In this document: positions 11,844 to 22,813 of the stretch, one piece after another
How the letters are laid out: every line of letters starts with the position of its first letter
Position numbering within the stretch: position 1 is the first letter of the stretch
NCBI GenBank assembly: GCA_032988165.1
Contig: JANTQF010000354.1
Span: forward strand, 1-36,108
From: Emmonsiellopsis sp. PD_33
Taxonomy: Eukaryota; Ascomycota; Eurotiomycetes; Onygenales; Ajellomycetaceae
Direction: 5' to 3'
DNA length: 36,108 nt
Notes under the pieces: generated by a model
What the model was told of the DNA's origin: nothing
What the model saw: only the letters and a program-made list of their open reading frames with translations
Database searches by the model: none
Position numbers and translations under genes: made by a program

Positions 11844-14688
11844 ATGCTCCGTCTACGCCGTTACCGAGTCTTCGTGGTCTTTGCCATCATCAGCGTTCTT
11901 GCTTTCGTTCATTTCGCACGAGTCCACGATTGGAGGACAAGCCCTTCGTCCACCACAGTCCCCAATAACGATGGATCCGCACTGAAGCAGAACCCGGCGG
12001 CTCCCCCTCCCGAATACCCACCCAACAACAACAACAACAACAACGGTGATGGCAAGCCCGCCCACGGGTTCGCGCCCGAGCTCACAACCCCGCTCCCCAA
12101 GCCTGCTCCCAAGCCGGAGGTTACTATCCCCGTCGTCAACCAGCCCGCGGGCGAGAAAACCGAGAAACCCGCCTCCGATCCTAACGCTCCGCAGCTGGAG
12201 CCTGGGAAATCAATACCACAAGGGAAACCACGGCTACAAGATTGGGAAATCGAATTTGGAGCCCAGGGCCAAGGCCGGGTCGAGGTGGACAACCTCGACC
12301 GTAGTGGTGTCCGATGGGAAAAACAGCCCGAGCATTTCCCTGTTGCGCCGGAGGAAGTGATCTCTCTGCCCGCCGGCACGCCGAAAAAGCTTCCCAAGGT
12401 CCAATTCGAATTTCCCGAGGAGTCCGCGTCAGTGAAGGCGGAGCGGGAGAAGAAGTTGGCTACGATCAAGGAATCGTTCAGCCACTCGTGGGCTGGTTAT
12501 AAGGAGCATGCGTGGGGTCATGATGAGCTGCGGCCTGTTCTTGGTGGATCTCGTGATCCGTTCGGTGGATGGGGCGCCACTTTGGTTGATGCGCTGGATA
12601 CGCTGTGGATGATGGATATGAAGGAGGAGTTTGAGGAGGCGGTGGAAGCGGTGAAGAATATTGATTTTCAAACTAGTCCGCGGAAGGATATCCCGCTGTT
12701 TGAAACGACGATTCGGTACCTGGGTGGACTTATTGGTGCTTATGATGTGTCTGGGGGCAAGTATGAAAGTTTACTTGATAAGGCGAAGGAGCTGGCGGAG
12801 ATTCTGATTGGGGCGTTTGATACGCCGAATCGGATGCCGTTGACTTATTATTACTGGGCGCCGTGAGTAGATTACATGCTCTTTTCTAGGTTTTTTAGTT
12901 TTCGCCGCGCTGACTTGCTTTTCACAGGGCATATGCGTCGCAACCACATCGTGCTCCTGCTCGAGTCGTCATGGCAGAACTTGGCTCTCTGTCGGTTGAA
13001 TTTACCCGATTGGCGCAGATTACGGGGGAAGCCCGCTTCTACGATGCCATTGCACGGATCACAAATGAACTCGAGAAGTTCCAAGATAAGACGAGACTCC
13101 CAGGACTCTGGCCGGCGCATATCGATGCCTCTGGTTGCAAGAAGACTCCTCGACTTTCAAAGCAGGATCCAGACGATAAAATCCCTGTAGTCCCTGGCCC
13201 GGCATTACCGGAGAGACAAAATGTGAAGCGGGAAGAAGACCCCTTGTTGGTCGATGCCCAACCTGCCGATTACAATGTCAAGCCTGGTTCGCAGTCTCAA
13301 GCAGCGCCCGCTCCTGCTAACAAACTTAGCACTAGCGATCTTTTCTTGGAGCAGAGCAAACCGAGGAAACCTAGTGAATATGATTGCGAGGATCAAGATC
13401 TCGCGTCCCCGCCCAGTACTGTTGTTGATAGGTTTACCATGGGCGGCCTTGCGGACTCCACGTACGAGTATTTGCCAAAGGAATATGCACTTCTAGGCGG
13501 CCTCAACGAGCAATACCGCACCATGTATGAGAAGGCCATGGATACTGTCAAGAAATATCTCCTCTTCAGACCCATGTTGCCCGATCAGCGTGATATTCTA
13601 TTCCTGGCCTCTGGCAGTGCAAAACAGGCCATCACGGAAAAGAGCCAGTTCAATTACAAATACGACGGCTCCCATCTCGTCTGTTTTGCCGGCGGGATGT
13701 TTGCGCTTGGTGCAAAGGTCTTCGGAATTGAGGACCATCTCGACATCGCCAAGAAACTGACCGATGGCTGCGTATGGGCGTATGAATCGACGGCGACGGG
13801 GATCATGCCAGAAGCCTTTGAGGTGCTGCCATGTCCGTCCCTAGAGGCATGTGAATGGAATAAAACCGCATACTACGATGCCCTGGACCCGTACCAAGCG
13901 GATAGAAAGGCACGCCATGAATTGGCACGCAGCCAATATGAGAAACTCAACATTGGCGCGAAAGCCGGCGGGAACGAACCAGAAGCTCCAAAACCCCAGT
14001 CCATCCCACAGCTGCCTGACGGACCGAGCCAGGATGACGGAACCAAGGTTGTTAAACGCCAAGAGGATCCCGCCCCCGCACAAGTAGCAGACCCCGTCTC
14101 GCAACCCGAGCGAACTCCGACCCCCTGGGACCCCACGGAACCACCCATGCTCCTCTCGCACGAAGAATTCGCCGAAGAGGTTATCAAGGAAGAGCGCCTC
14201 CCACCCGGAATGATCTCCATTACTGGACGGAAGTATATCCTGCGGCCCGAGGCGATCGAGTCCGTGTTCATCATGTACCGCGTCACGGGCGATGAGTACT
14301 GGAGGGAGAAGGGCTGGAAGATGTTCCAGGCCATCGAGGCGGCGACGAGGACAGACATTGCCAATTCGGCCATCAAGGATGTGACGAGCAGGGTGCCATT
14401 TTTCACGGGTGAGATGGAGTCGTTTTGGCTCGCGGAGACGTTGAAGTATTTTTACTTGCTGTTTAGTGATCCGTCGGTTGTCAGCTTGGATGATTACGTG
14501 CTGTAAGTTAGATTGCCCCCCCCCCTTTCTTTTTCCCTGTCCCGATAGTTTTCGGGGTCCCCTAGTTACAGTACTCACCAGTTCGACTTGGCGTCCGGGT
14601 TGGATGTGGAGTATTTCGACTAACATATCCATTTTTATTTCTTTGTTCTAGGAATACCGAGGCGCATCCACATAAACGTCCCGAGTAA
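11844..14688 (+). CDS. class I alpha-1,2-mannosidase (GH47), type II membrane protein
   Basis: Exons 11844-12862, 12928-14502 and 14652-14688 give 876 aa. Class I mannosidases trim alpha-1,2-mannose from N-glycans in the ER/Golgi, or promote ER-associated degradation. A single signal-anchor helix (about 9-24) follows a basic N-terminus, then a Pro/Asn-rich stem with an N7 tract. GH47 features: GGWGATLVDALDTLWMM; conserved Cys pair C592 (HLVCFAGGM) and C621 (DGCVWAYE); candidate acidic active-site residues E635 (GIMPEAFE) and E781 (LRPEAIES); and NTEAHP with T867 as the usual Ca2+ ligand. NTEAHP appears only if the second intron (149 nt, CTAAC branch) is spliced; unspliced, reading stops at once in the donor site. 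Two Pro-rich insertions (about 385-455 and 680-745) enlarge the catalytic domain. Family is firm; ER versus Golgi location is inferred. Confidence 0.93.
12024..12044 (+). repeat. (AAC)7 microsatellite encoding polyasparagine
   Basis: Seven tandem AAC units encode N7 in the luminal stem of the GH47 mannosidase, between the membrane anchor and the catalytic domain. The repeat stays in frame, so length change there should be tolerated. Confidence 0.9.
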
Positions 14689-16120
14689 AACTACGCACAT
14701 AATGATCCACCCTTAGACATACAGGTTACGTCTCCAGCACTGACCTGTCAACTTCGTACGACGCTGTTCGCCATGCATGCGTGCATCCTGCGCACGATCG
14801 AGATCCAGAAACTCTATATCTACAACCGTTGTGCTACATATCTGACAACGTCTCCATCTGACAGCGTCTTCAGCCGGTATCCAAACCTGAAAGGGTTCCG
14901 TCCTTCAGTCCCGGTCACCTTTTTTCGAGACAGATGATTAATTATCATGCATCATCAAGCCCTCCCTTGGAAGCCCTGAGGGGTGACGTATATATATACA
15001 CTGCCCGCCATGTCACATTTTTACCCTTTGCCGTGTCTACTATTTATTCTGGATATTATTTATGCATACTGTAAACATCGATATCATTTGTATTTACTGG
15101 GGTTTTTGCTTGTTTATTATTTATTGCTTCTTTTTGTCTCTTTTTGGGGTGTTTGTACATGTACTTGTTAACATATCGTTTTATAATATCCCATTTTTTG
15201 TTGTCATGGATGGATGCTTCAGGCCATCGCGAGGCTAGGTTGAATCGCAGTTGTTAGTTATCATTTAGACCGATCTAGGATGACGAGATTGTATATATAT
15301 CTAGCCATAGCATTTGAATGGCATCTCTAGTGTCAATTCTAAACCTACAATACCCCAATGCCATCAATTGATCTCGAATTCCTATTCCCTGCAAATATGA
15401 AATCATCGCTTGATAACAAAAATACCAAAAACCCGCCCATACCATAAATACGCCGCCCGCGCGCACCAACACGCGTGCCAATGGTTCCCAGCCCGTCACG
15501 TAACATTGGCGCCCCTCGTCATCGCTGATGCTTGAACCAACATTCAATTCTCCAAAACAACCATCTGTCGTCAATTTCTCGAATCGCTGCATGGTCTTTT
15601 AAATAACACCCCCTTTCGAGAAACAAAATATTCTTTTTCTTAGGCGATACATATCTATCTGTTCTATCTCTATTCTATTCTATCCCACCTCGCTTCCGCT
15701 CATTTCCCACTTCCTCCAGCTTCATCGCAACCCCTCGATTCATTCCTCTACTCGGCGAACTCCAGAGCAACATACGTACCGGCCGACTCAATCTTATATC
15801 CCGATCGATTCCATAATACAATACATATATACAATACAACCCGCGTTGCCCGAGCGCAGGAAGCAAAGCAAACCAACAATCCGACAAAAACCAACGCATC
15901 GGAAACCCACCCGCAAGGCGAGGCGCGCGGGGTGCGTGCGGAGTGCGGGGGGGAGTGCGCACTTAAAGAAAAAGAACAAAGGAGAGAGGGTTGGGAGAAG
16001 CCAACTATTACCCTGTTCTTTTCTTGTTTTAAACGGGGGGCACACACTCCGACCGAAAACGGAAGCATATAACGAAAGTATTGCAGGCGGGGGGAGAGAT
16101 GAGCGAGTATAGTAATAAGC
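14689..16120. other. intergenic region upstream of the SPIN90-family gene
   Basis: A 1.4-kb spacer. The first part (to about 15250) is AT-rich with TATATA and T-rich stretches and probably holds the mannosidase 3' UTR. A pyrimidine-rich block with TCTAT repeats lies near 15608-15740, compatible with a fungal core promoter for the next gene. A 105-codon minus-strand frame (15592-15275) has one hydrophobic stretch but no family resemblance and is not called. Confidence 0.55.
15651..15690 (+). promoter_or_regulatory. pyrimidine-rich TCTAT repeat tract
   Basis: Imperfect repeats of TCTAT/TTCTAT within a longer C/T-rich block about 430 bases upstream of the SPIN90-family ATG. C/T-rich blocks often mark transcription starts in filamentous ascomycetes. 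Assignment to this gene rests on position and strand only. Confidence 0.35.
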
Positions 16121-19011
16121 ATGGTATTCGAAACGTCGTACAACCACAGCCGCCATTTGCGGGATGGGGAGGGGGATGGGGATGCAGATGAGGGGGTGTT
16201 TTGGGGTGGTGAGCGTTCTCTTTTTCTTTTGCTCCTTGCTCTTCCTGTTATCCGGGCATCTTGCCGGCCAGCTTTTCAACGGAGTGAAACCCCGCGGCTG
16301 ACGTTCTCTCTACCCATTCTCTCTTTTTAGAACTCGATGCTATCTTTCTCACGCCCTGCGACTCCCATGCTGCGATCGATAATGTGCTCCGCGCATATCT
16401 GGACTTGACGACGAGGCATAAAGGTGCGTGGCTGGTTTGGCTGAATGTTCCTGCATACTATCTAGATAGTAGTCTGCCTTGCGGCGATGGTGGGTGGGAT
16501 AAATATGAAAGCATTCTGACGAAATGCGCTCCCGGTCTTGAAAACAAACAGATTCCCTCCTCCATTCCGAATACGAGATTGCCCGGTGCTCGGAACGGCT
16601 GCTTGGTTCGGACCTCTTTGCGGCGAATGCGGAGTACATACGAAGGCAGATTATATATTGTTTGCTACAGGTATGGACTATATACGCGCCCGGTAACGGG
16701 AGACAACTAGGACTGATATTTTTTTTCGATCTGACTGGCCTAGGATGATGCGCCGGATGTACTATACGTGGCGGCCTCGTTTCTCCTCTTCGACGGGCGG
16801 CATAATGAGCATACGTTCGAGATGATGAATAAGGAGGGCGTGTTTGTGCGGCTGCTGGAACTCATTCAGTCGCCGCAGCAGTTTGATGGCGATGGTGGAG
16901 CGGGTCTGCACCGGCTGCTGATGAATTTGATGTATGAGATGTGTAGGATTCAGAGGGTTAGGATTGGGGATTTGGGTGAGTGAATTTTGCCGTGTGGAAG
17001 GGAGGGTGAGAGGGAGAGATATATACACAGGATGGACTCAGTTTCCGTCCAGCCTGGGGGAGTGCTTCGGCGCCTGTGTCTGCTCATTTCCCTGCGGTAA
17101 TGTGGTAATTGCTTTGCGGACGGCCTTGCTGATTTTTTTTAACTACAAAACAGTGCTTGTGGACGATGATTTTGTGAAGCACTTGTTTGGAATTATCGAG
17201 GAACTCTCAGACGATGTCGATGACCCTTATCATTACCCAGTTATCCGAGTACTGGTGAGTACATTGCCCTATCAAACTTAGATATTGTTCCAAGCTCTAA
17301 TGTATATTGCCCCTTGCAGCTGGTCCTCAATGAGCAGTTTATGGTTTCGGCGCATGACCCGCTCCCTGAACGGTCGTCCTCTGTGCCTCCGACCAATAAA
17401 GTTATTAAAGTCCTTTCGATGTTCGGCTCTGCATACAAAACTTTTGGAGAAAATATTATTCTCCTTCTTAATCGCGAGAGTAGGTTACCTCCTTCTGCTA
17501 TAAGTCATTGATCTAATGCATCTATAGGCGAAACTTCCCTTCAATTACTTACTTTAAAGCTCCTTTACCTTCTCTTTACCACACCGCCTACTTATGAATA
17601 CTTCTATACTAATGACCTTCGTGTCCTTGTCGACATCCTAATTCGCAACCTTTTGGATCTCCCAGAGGAAGCTGCCGCACTTCGCCATACATATCTTCGA
17701 GTTCTCTATCCACTATTAGCTCACACACAACTAAGGCACCCCCCTCACTATAAACGAGAGGAGATAAAGAAGCTACTAGGTATTCTTGTCAGGGGCCAGT
17801 TCTCCAACGATGCCGAGGAACGCAAAAAGATCCTCCACTTCGACGACGTTGACGAGACGACAAAACGACTTGTCCTACGGTGTGGGCAAGTTGATTGGCT
17901 CGTTGATGGCGATGAACCAAAGCAAGCACAGCGCCAGTCACAGGAGAGCAACATCACAGATACCAATGTGGAGGAAAGCATAAACGAAGCCAGCACACCT
18001 ACCACGACATCGACCTCGCCGGAGCCTGTCTCCCCTAGAAAACCCGCCAAGCGCCGTTCCTCACAGGCGATATCCCCTATCGACCCGAAACAGGCAGAGG
18101 TGGTAGGTATGAACCTCGAGCCAGCTCGCTCCTCCTCCGTCAGTGTTTTGGAGGTGGCGTCACACAAAGAGAAACCCGGTGTCATGGTACCAAGCCGTAA
18201 AGATGCCGCAAAGCCGCCGCCTCCTCCACCGGCAAAACAAAAGCCGGAACCTCCGAAAGCTAGACGATGGCGTGGGCGTCGCGGACAGGAAGAGGACGAA
18301 ACAACGGCACAGAAGAGCTGCGATGCCGAAGCTTCTGCTGTTTCAGGCCTCTCCGCCGCAACAGTGGAGAGAGACCCTTCAGCCACACGTAAGGCATCGG
18401 AACCACCGCCTACACTACGACTACCCACCCCTCCTACCGATTCTATAACCGCCACTACCACTACTACCCCGACACCCCAAACAACAATCCACGAACAAAC
18501 CAAACTCACCGTCCCGAAAATCCGCACCCAACACTCCTCTCCCACAGGTAGTCCCCACGCACCCGCCCTTCCACCGCCCCGTAGATCCTCACACTCCGTC
18601 CCTCCACCATCCCATCTAGAACACCATCATCATCACCCCCGCCACCCGCCCCCGCCTCCTCACCACCATCATCCCCATTCACCGAGCCCCCACCTTGCCC
18701 CCATCCCCGCAACGACGCCGAACGGACATGTAGTCCAAAAACCCGAGCCGCCGGTAGCGAGGCGGTCAAGGGCGAGGAGGATACAGCCGAAGCCGCCGCC
18801 TAATAGTAATGGTAATGGTAACGTTGATGGTAGTGAACCGGGTGGTGATGGGCAGGGGAATGGGCACGGACATGGGCATGTCGCACAGCAGCCGCCGATA
18901 GAGGAGGAGATGGGAGGCAGTGGTAGTGAGGGGGCTGCTGCTGCTGCTGGGGTGGGATGTGTTAATGGGGCGCAGGATGAAATGGGGAAGATGAGGATTG
19001 CGGAGGGGTGA
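16121..19011 (+). CDS. SPIN90/Ldb17/Dip1-family Arp2/3 regulator
   Basis: Seven exons (16121-16208, 16331-16423, 16552-16670, 16744-16975, 17154-17254, 17320-17479, 17528-19011) give 758 aa. Each junction keeps frame and rebuilds family sequence, for example LTTRHK|DSLLHS, YCLLQ|DDAPD, VIRVL|LVLNEQ and NRE|SETSLQ. SPIN90/Dip1/Ldb17 proteins activate Arp2/3 complex to make linear seed filaments at endocytic actin patches. The helical leucine-rich domain spans about 100-390, with FLLFDGRHNEHTFEMMN, DDVDDPYHYPVIRVLL and the conserved TYLRVLYPLLAHTQLRHPPHY block. The remainder (about 395-758) is disordered, with proline runs typical of SH3 ligands, a His/Pro segment (about 629-650) and a Gly/Asn/Ala-rich end. 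Exon 1 is the least certain: it is short, Gly/Asp-rich and was chosen because it supplies WGELDAIFLTPCD. Confidence 0.87.
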
Positions 19012-19685
19012 GTTGTGGAGTTAGTTTATTATTTTCATGTATTCTCTTTCTTTTCTTTCGGATCGGTTTTGGCGGTTTGGTTGGTTGGTTGGTGTCTTTT
19101 GTTGTTGTAACTATGCGGTGTATAGAAAGAAGGCGAAGGCGTCCCGTCCCGTCCCACGTTTTGCTTTGTTTGTTTGTGGCCTTGTGGCGGTTTCTAGTAT
19201 TCTGTATTTCGTACCTTTGATGGAAGATTGGATTAATTGATTAATCAATTTGGGGACAGGGGATTAAGAACGGGCAGCTATTGTGCTTGTCAGATACTAT
19301 ATGTATGCCGGGCTTCCTGTATATTGGACATGTGGGCATCTGATCTTCCAAGATAATTATGGCCGCTAGTTACCACTTTGTAGCTCAGGCCAATGGTTAA
19401 ATCAATTCTAAAGCTCTTCTCCCTACTCTTGTTATATGAATAGATAGTCTAATAGTAAAGAGTATTTAAGACCAAAGTCAGCCATACAAATTCTGTTCGA
19501 CGAAGAGAAACCCAGCTGATTAGTCAGCAAGAAATCGCAACCACCGTGGCACCGTCCAAACATCAAAATTTCCAAAAAAGAGTTGAAGAGCTTAACAAAA
19601 CTGCATTGGTTCTGGTACCATGAGGGCTGAAGTTTTATAGAGGAAAGAAAACCTTTTTGATAAAAGATATCTGAAACGAAAAAAG
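19012..19685. other. intergenic region with a perfect palindrome
   Basis: A 674-bp spacer between two co-directional genes. It holds the 3' UTR of the SPIN90-family gene (T/G-rich start), a 16-bp perfect palindrome and an A-rich approach to the next ATG. No coding frame with recognisable content was seen. Confidence 0.6.
19235..19250. repeat. 16-bp perfect palindrome
   Basis: AATTGATTAATCAATT is its own reverse complement with no spacer. It lies 224 bp downstream of the SPIN90-family stop codon. It could be a dimeric factor site, part of a terminator, or chance in AT-rich sequence. Confidence 0.7.
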
Positions 19686-21140
19686 ATGGCTCCATCAAAT
19701 CGACGTGGAAAAGAGACACCATCATCCAAGACCAAAGGAAAAGCCAGCGGCGGTAAAACCAAGAACACCCCAAAGACCACCACCACAAATAAACCGCCAG
19801 GAAGCAACAAGAGGCATGGTGCAGGCGGCAACGCGAGTGGGAATTCCGCTCTTCAAACCAAGTCCAAAAACACAACTACACTGGAAGCTGAGACGCTGCC
19901 AATCCCGCTCCAACAGCTCCTCCTGAACGTCTTCCAGAGCGGCCTGCTTTCCGATAAACTTGCTCCGCGGCCATTGTCTCGACCGCTATCAGAGCTTGTG
20001 CAGACGCTAAAGACGCACCTCTATCGGCGCGATTTTGTCTCTGCGTTTGCGGATGCTGATGAGGAACTGTTGAGGGCGTATGCGCTTCGGTGGAGTGCGG
20101 GGAGGGCGTTGGGGTATGCTGGGATCTTTGCGGCTGTGTGCGGGATGACTATGAAAGAGCGTGGCGGGGGGGAAAGGAGGGGGCTAGCTGGGGAACATGT
20201 TGTTTGTATAGGGGGTGGTGCTGGGGCGGAGATTGCGGCGTTGGCTGCGGTGTTCAGGTGGTTGAGTGATGAGGAGAACTTGAAGAAATCAGATTTCACG
20301 GGCTGCGGTGCTCGTGATGGTCAAAGCGGAATCCAGTCCATTGGCAGTGGTTTGGCAGGTGTCGGTTTACACGATGGGAAAGAATTGGAAGATGGGCAAC
20401 TTGCCACTACTGCCCAGCCCAACGATGCTCCTGTCCGCAGGCCATTTTCACAGCTCTCCGTAACTGGGGTAGATATTGCAGATTGGTCCTCGCTGGTCAG
20501 CACGCTCTCCAGAGCCTTTGGGTCGGAGTCCATTCCATCATCGAAAGTTTGCCCTGCGCCATTAGTTCGCTGCAAGAATGAGGACAGCCAAGTCGACGGA
20601 GGGTTTCGGGTTTCGTTTAAGAAAGCGGATGTTCTAAGCTTGACGGACAAGGAGGTGAATTCGCTGATATTGAAGCCGGACTCGGACGTTGGAGATATCA
20701 AGCATGAAACCGTCTTGGTTACTCTAATGTTTACCCTGAATGAACTTTTTTCCACATCGATACCGAAAACAACGGCATTCTTACTTCGACTAACAGATGC
20801 GGTCCGTCCCGGGACGATATTACTCGTTGTTGATAGCCCCGGGAGCTATTCGACAGTTGCGCTTGGTGGTATTAGGGAAAACACCGCAGCCACATTCTCT
20901 GATCAAGAAAAACAGACAGCATCGGAAGAAACGAAGCCGCAGAGAAAATACCCTATGCGATTTCTACTAGATCATTCACTTCTTTCTGTTGCTGCTGGCC
21001 AATGGGAATGCATCGTATCTGATGATTCTCGATGGTTCAGAAGGGACGCAGCTCAGCTTAGATATCAAGTTGGGGATGGAATAGGGCTGGAAGATATGAG
21101 ATATCAGATCCACGTTTATCGACGTCTAGGGCGTTGCTGA
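19686..21140 (+). CDS. 25S rRNA (uridine-N3) methyltransferase, Bmt6-like
   Basis: An intronless 484-aa frame. By family, Bmt6-type enzymes use S-adenosylmethionine to methylate N3 of a uridine in 25S rRNA (U2843 in yeast) during nucleolar large-subunit assembly. The first about 65 residues are Lys/Thr/Gly-rich and basic, fitting a nucleolar/RNA-binding tail. A Rossmann methyltransferase core follows, with motif I VVCIGGGAGAE near 170-181 and a later strand containing VLVTLMFTLNELFS. The C-terminus SDDSRWFRRD...MRYQIHVYRRL matches the fungal family as I remember it. A Ser/Gly-rich insertion (about 205-245) interrupts the fold. The first ATG, preceded by an A-rich leader, was chosen. Its stop lies 221 bp from the convergent neighbour's stop. 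Confidence 0.84.
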   Translation: MAPSNRRGKETPSSKTKGKASGGKTKNTPKTTTTNKPPGSNKRHGAGGNASGNSALQTKSKNTTTLEAETLPIPLQQLLLNVFQSGLLSDKLAPRPLSRPLSELVQTLKTHLYRRDFVSAFADADEELLRAYALRWSAGRALGYAGIFAAVCGMTMKERGGGERRGLAGEHVVCIGGGAGAEIAALAAVFRWLSDEENLKKSDFTGCGARDGQSGIQSIGSGLAGVGLHDGKELEDGQLATTAQPNDAPVRRPFSQLSVTGVDIADWSSLVSTLSRAFGSESIPSSKVCPAPLVRCKNEDSQVDGGFRVSFKKADVLSLTDKEVNSLILKPDSDVGDIKHETVLVTLMFTLNELFSTSIPKTTAFLLRLTDAVRPGTILLVVDSPGSYSTVALGGIRENTAATFSDQEKQTASEETKPQRKYPMRFLLDHSLLSVAAGQWECIVSDDSRWFRRDAAQLRYQVGDGIGLEDMRYQIHVYRRLGRC

Positions 21141-21361
21141 TACGACGCCAATCGACTGTTGTTACCACACCAACCCTGGGTTCAAGTGTCAAATAGAATG
21201 ACCGGGGCGAATCTGCAATTGAACTCGATTAAATCGAAATTAAACAGGACTGATATTATCAAAAAAAGACTTTCCCGATTTTGCATAGCCACAGGGTCCC
21301 GACATTTTTCCGATCGATAACAGAAAGAATTAATCCGTCGAGACATCACTATATCCCACGT

Positions 21362-22813
21362 CTAGAAAAGAAGATAATCATCATCCCCGTCCTCGTCATC
21401 GCTTTCTTCTCCAGCCCTTTTCCATAGAGCGGCTAGGTTGGTTGGAAGCGCGGATCTAGAGATATCCGCCGTCTCCCATAGCTCCAAAGGACCGTCTTCC
21501 GCCCGGCGAACCAAAAGATTCTTCGCCTTCGATTTCTTGAGTTTTTCGATAAGGCTGTGAATTACTTCGGACAGTTGCTTGAGGCGTTTGCCGTTTTTCT
21601 CTTCCCAGTCGTCAATATCCTGCTTCACGCTTCTGATTTCGATGTCGCACTCGTCGAACCTCCCACGATTATGTTTCGCGGTGATCGAATTTGGGATCTG
21701 GCGTGCCCATAGTCGCGGCAATACGTCATTTATATCGATTTCCTTGTTTATGGTGCGAGTCTTCAGGTCAAATATTGCGGCTTGTGGTACATCAAAACCT
21801 GCATTCTCGACGTTGAGGATCGTGGCTTTTGACTGAATTCGATTGCTGATTGTGACCCCTTCTACATTCTGAGTTAAGAGATCAATGATTTCGGAGCTTC
21901 CATGGGCGACCGCAGTTTTATCTCTGTCCTTTCCCACATTTGTCGTCGCTAGGTCGCCTAAATATCCATCCACTTCGAACCGGATCATGAATGTCATCCC
22001 ACCGAACTTGTATCGAACCATGCGCTGGCTTGTGGAGGAGCCTTTTACGCTACGGTCCCATGAGGTATAAGCTTCCGGGAAAGTGTGACCATATCCGTAT
22101 ATTCCTTCAATCAGTGCTTTAGGCGTTGTTTCCTTTCGGACTAGGAAAAGGGTCTCGCCTATCAAGTGTGCACCAAACTGGAAATCCCAGGATTTCGAGG
22201 ACGCGAATTTCAAAAGGTGACCTAGGGTTCCACCACAGGCAACCGCGTCGATCTTGTTTCCATTGAAGTCAGGATTGCGATCGAATACTGCCCGGATTGC
22301 CGGTTCCATTGGATATTCTGGCCATCTTGCGGAGTTTGGGTCACGAAAGAATTCTCCACTGTCTTCTCTGAGCTGGATGCTATGACGAAGTGGCGTCCAT
22401 TTGGGAGGTGCCCCTGAGAGTTGTGTTAGCAGACTGGAGCCATAAGATCCACGTTTTGTTTGGAGATTTTACGGACCTGGTATCGCTATAACAGGGGCCT
22501 GTCTATCTATCCAGTTGTATGACCCGACTAACTCGCATTCTGTGATCTTTGGAGAAGGACCCTCTTTCTCAGTCGAAGTGTTGATGGTTATCTTCGCCAC
22601 CAGTTTTCCAATTGGTTGCTCGAGAGGAGATTTGCTCGGCTTTTGCCATTGTCGATGCCCGTGTCCGCCCGCTACCCCTCTCCAGTTTCCTCCTCCTCGT
22701 AGGTTTCTGAGCTCCGGGCGATTGGGCCGCATATCTCGAATGGCGTCGGTCTCTCCAGAGGCTCTTCTGCGTCTTGCCTCGCCCCAGTCAAAGTTTCCTC
22801 TAACATCAGGCAT
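21362..22813 (-). CDS. fungal protein of the misnamed 'GGPP synthetase' family, PD-(D/E)XK-like
   Basis: Exons 22813-22477 and 22413-21362 give 462 aa; the 63-nt intron (CTAAC branch, CTCAG acceptor) joins IPG to APPKW. An in-frame TGA two codons upstream supports this ATG. Relatives are often labelled geranylgeranyl pyrophosphate synthetase, but I see no aspartate-rich DDxxD prenyltransferase motif in a helical core. Instead there is FEVDGY (E259, D261), then FDLKTR (D328, K330) and LPRLWARQIPNSITAKHNRG, an E-x-D...D-x-K...Q order resembling PD-(D/E)XK nuclease folds such as Rai1/DXO. The N-terminus (1-90) is Arg/Gly-rich and may bind nucleic acid; the C-terminus is a helical Lys-rich segment and an acidic tail. 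It is divergent from the helicase/AAA gene. Membership of the fungal family is fairly sure; nuclease function is inference. Confidence 0.72.

Noticed and set aside
13841..14632. 263-codon minus-strand frame antisense to the mannosidase
   Set aside because: A shadow of GC-biased codons in a confident GH47 exon; no domain of its own.
15275..15592. 105-codon minus-strand frame with one hydrophobic stretch
   Set aside because: It could be a small membrane protein, but there is no family resemblance and it sits in a flank; left uncalled for lack of support.
17748..18545. 265-codon minus-strand frame antisense to the SPIN90-family gene
   Set aside because: Gly/Val/Ser-rich complement of the Pro/Thr-rich tail; a shadow frame.
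21362..22813. Prenyl diphosphate synthase (GGPP synthase) function
   Set aside because: No aspartate-rich substrate motifs or matching helical core are visible; the label appears to be inherited annotation.
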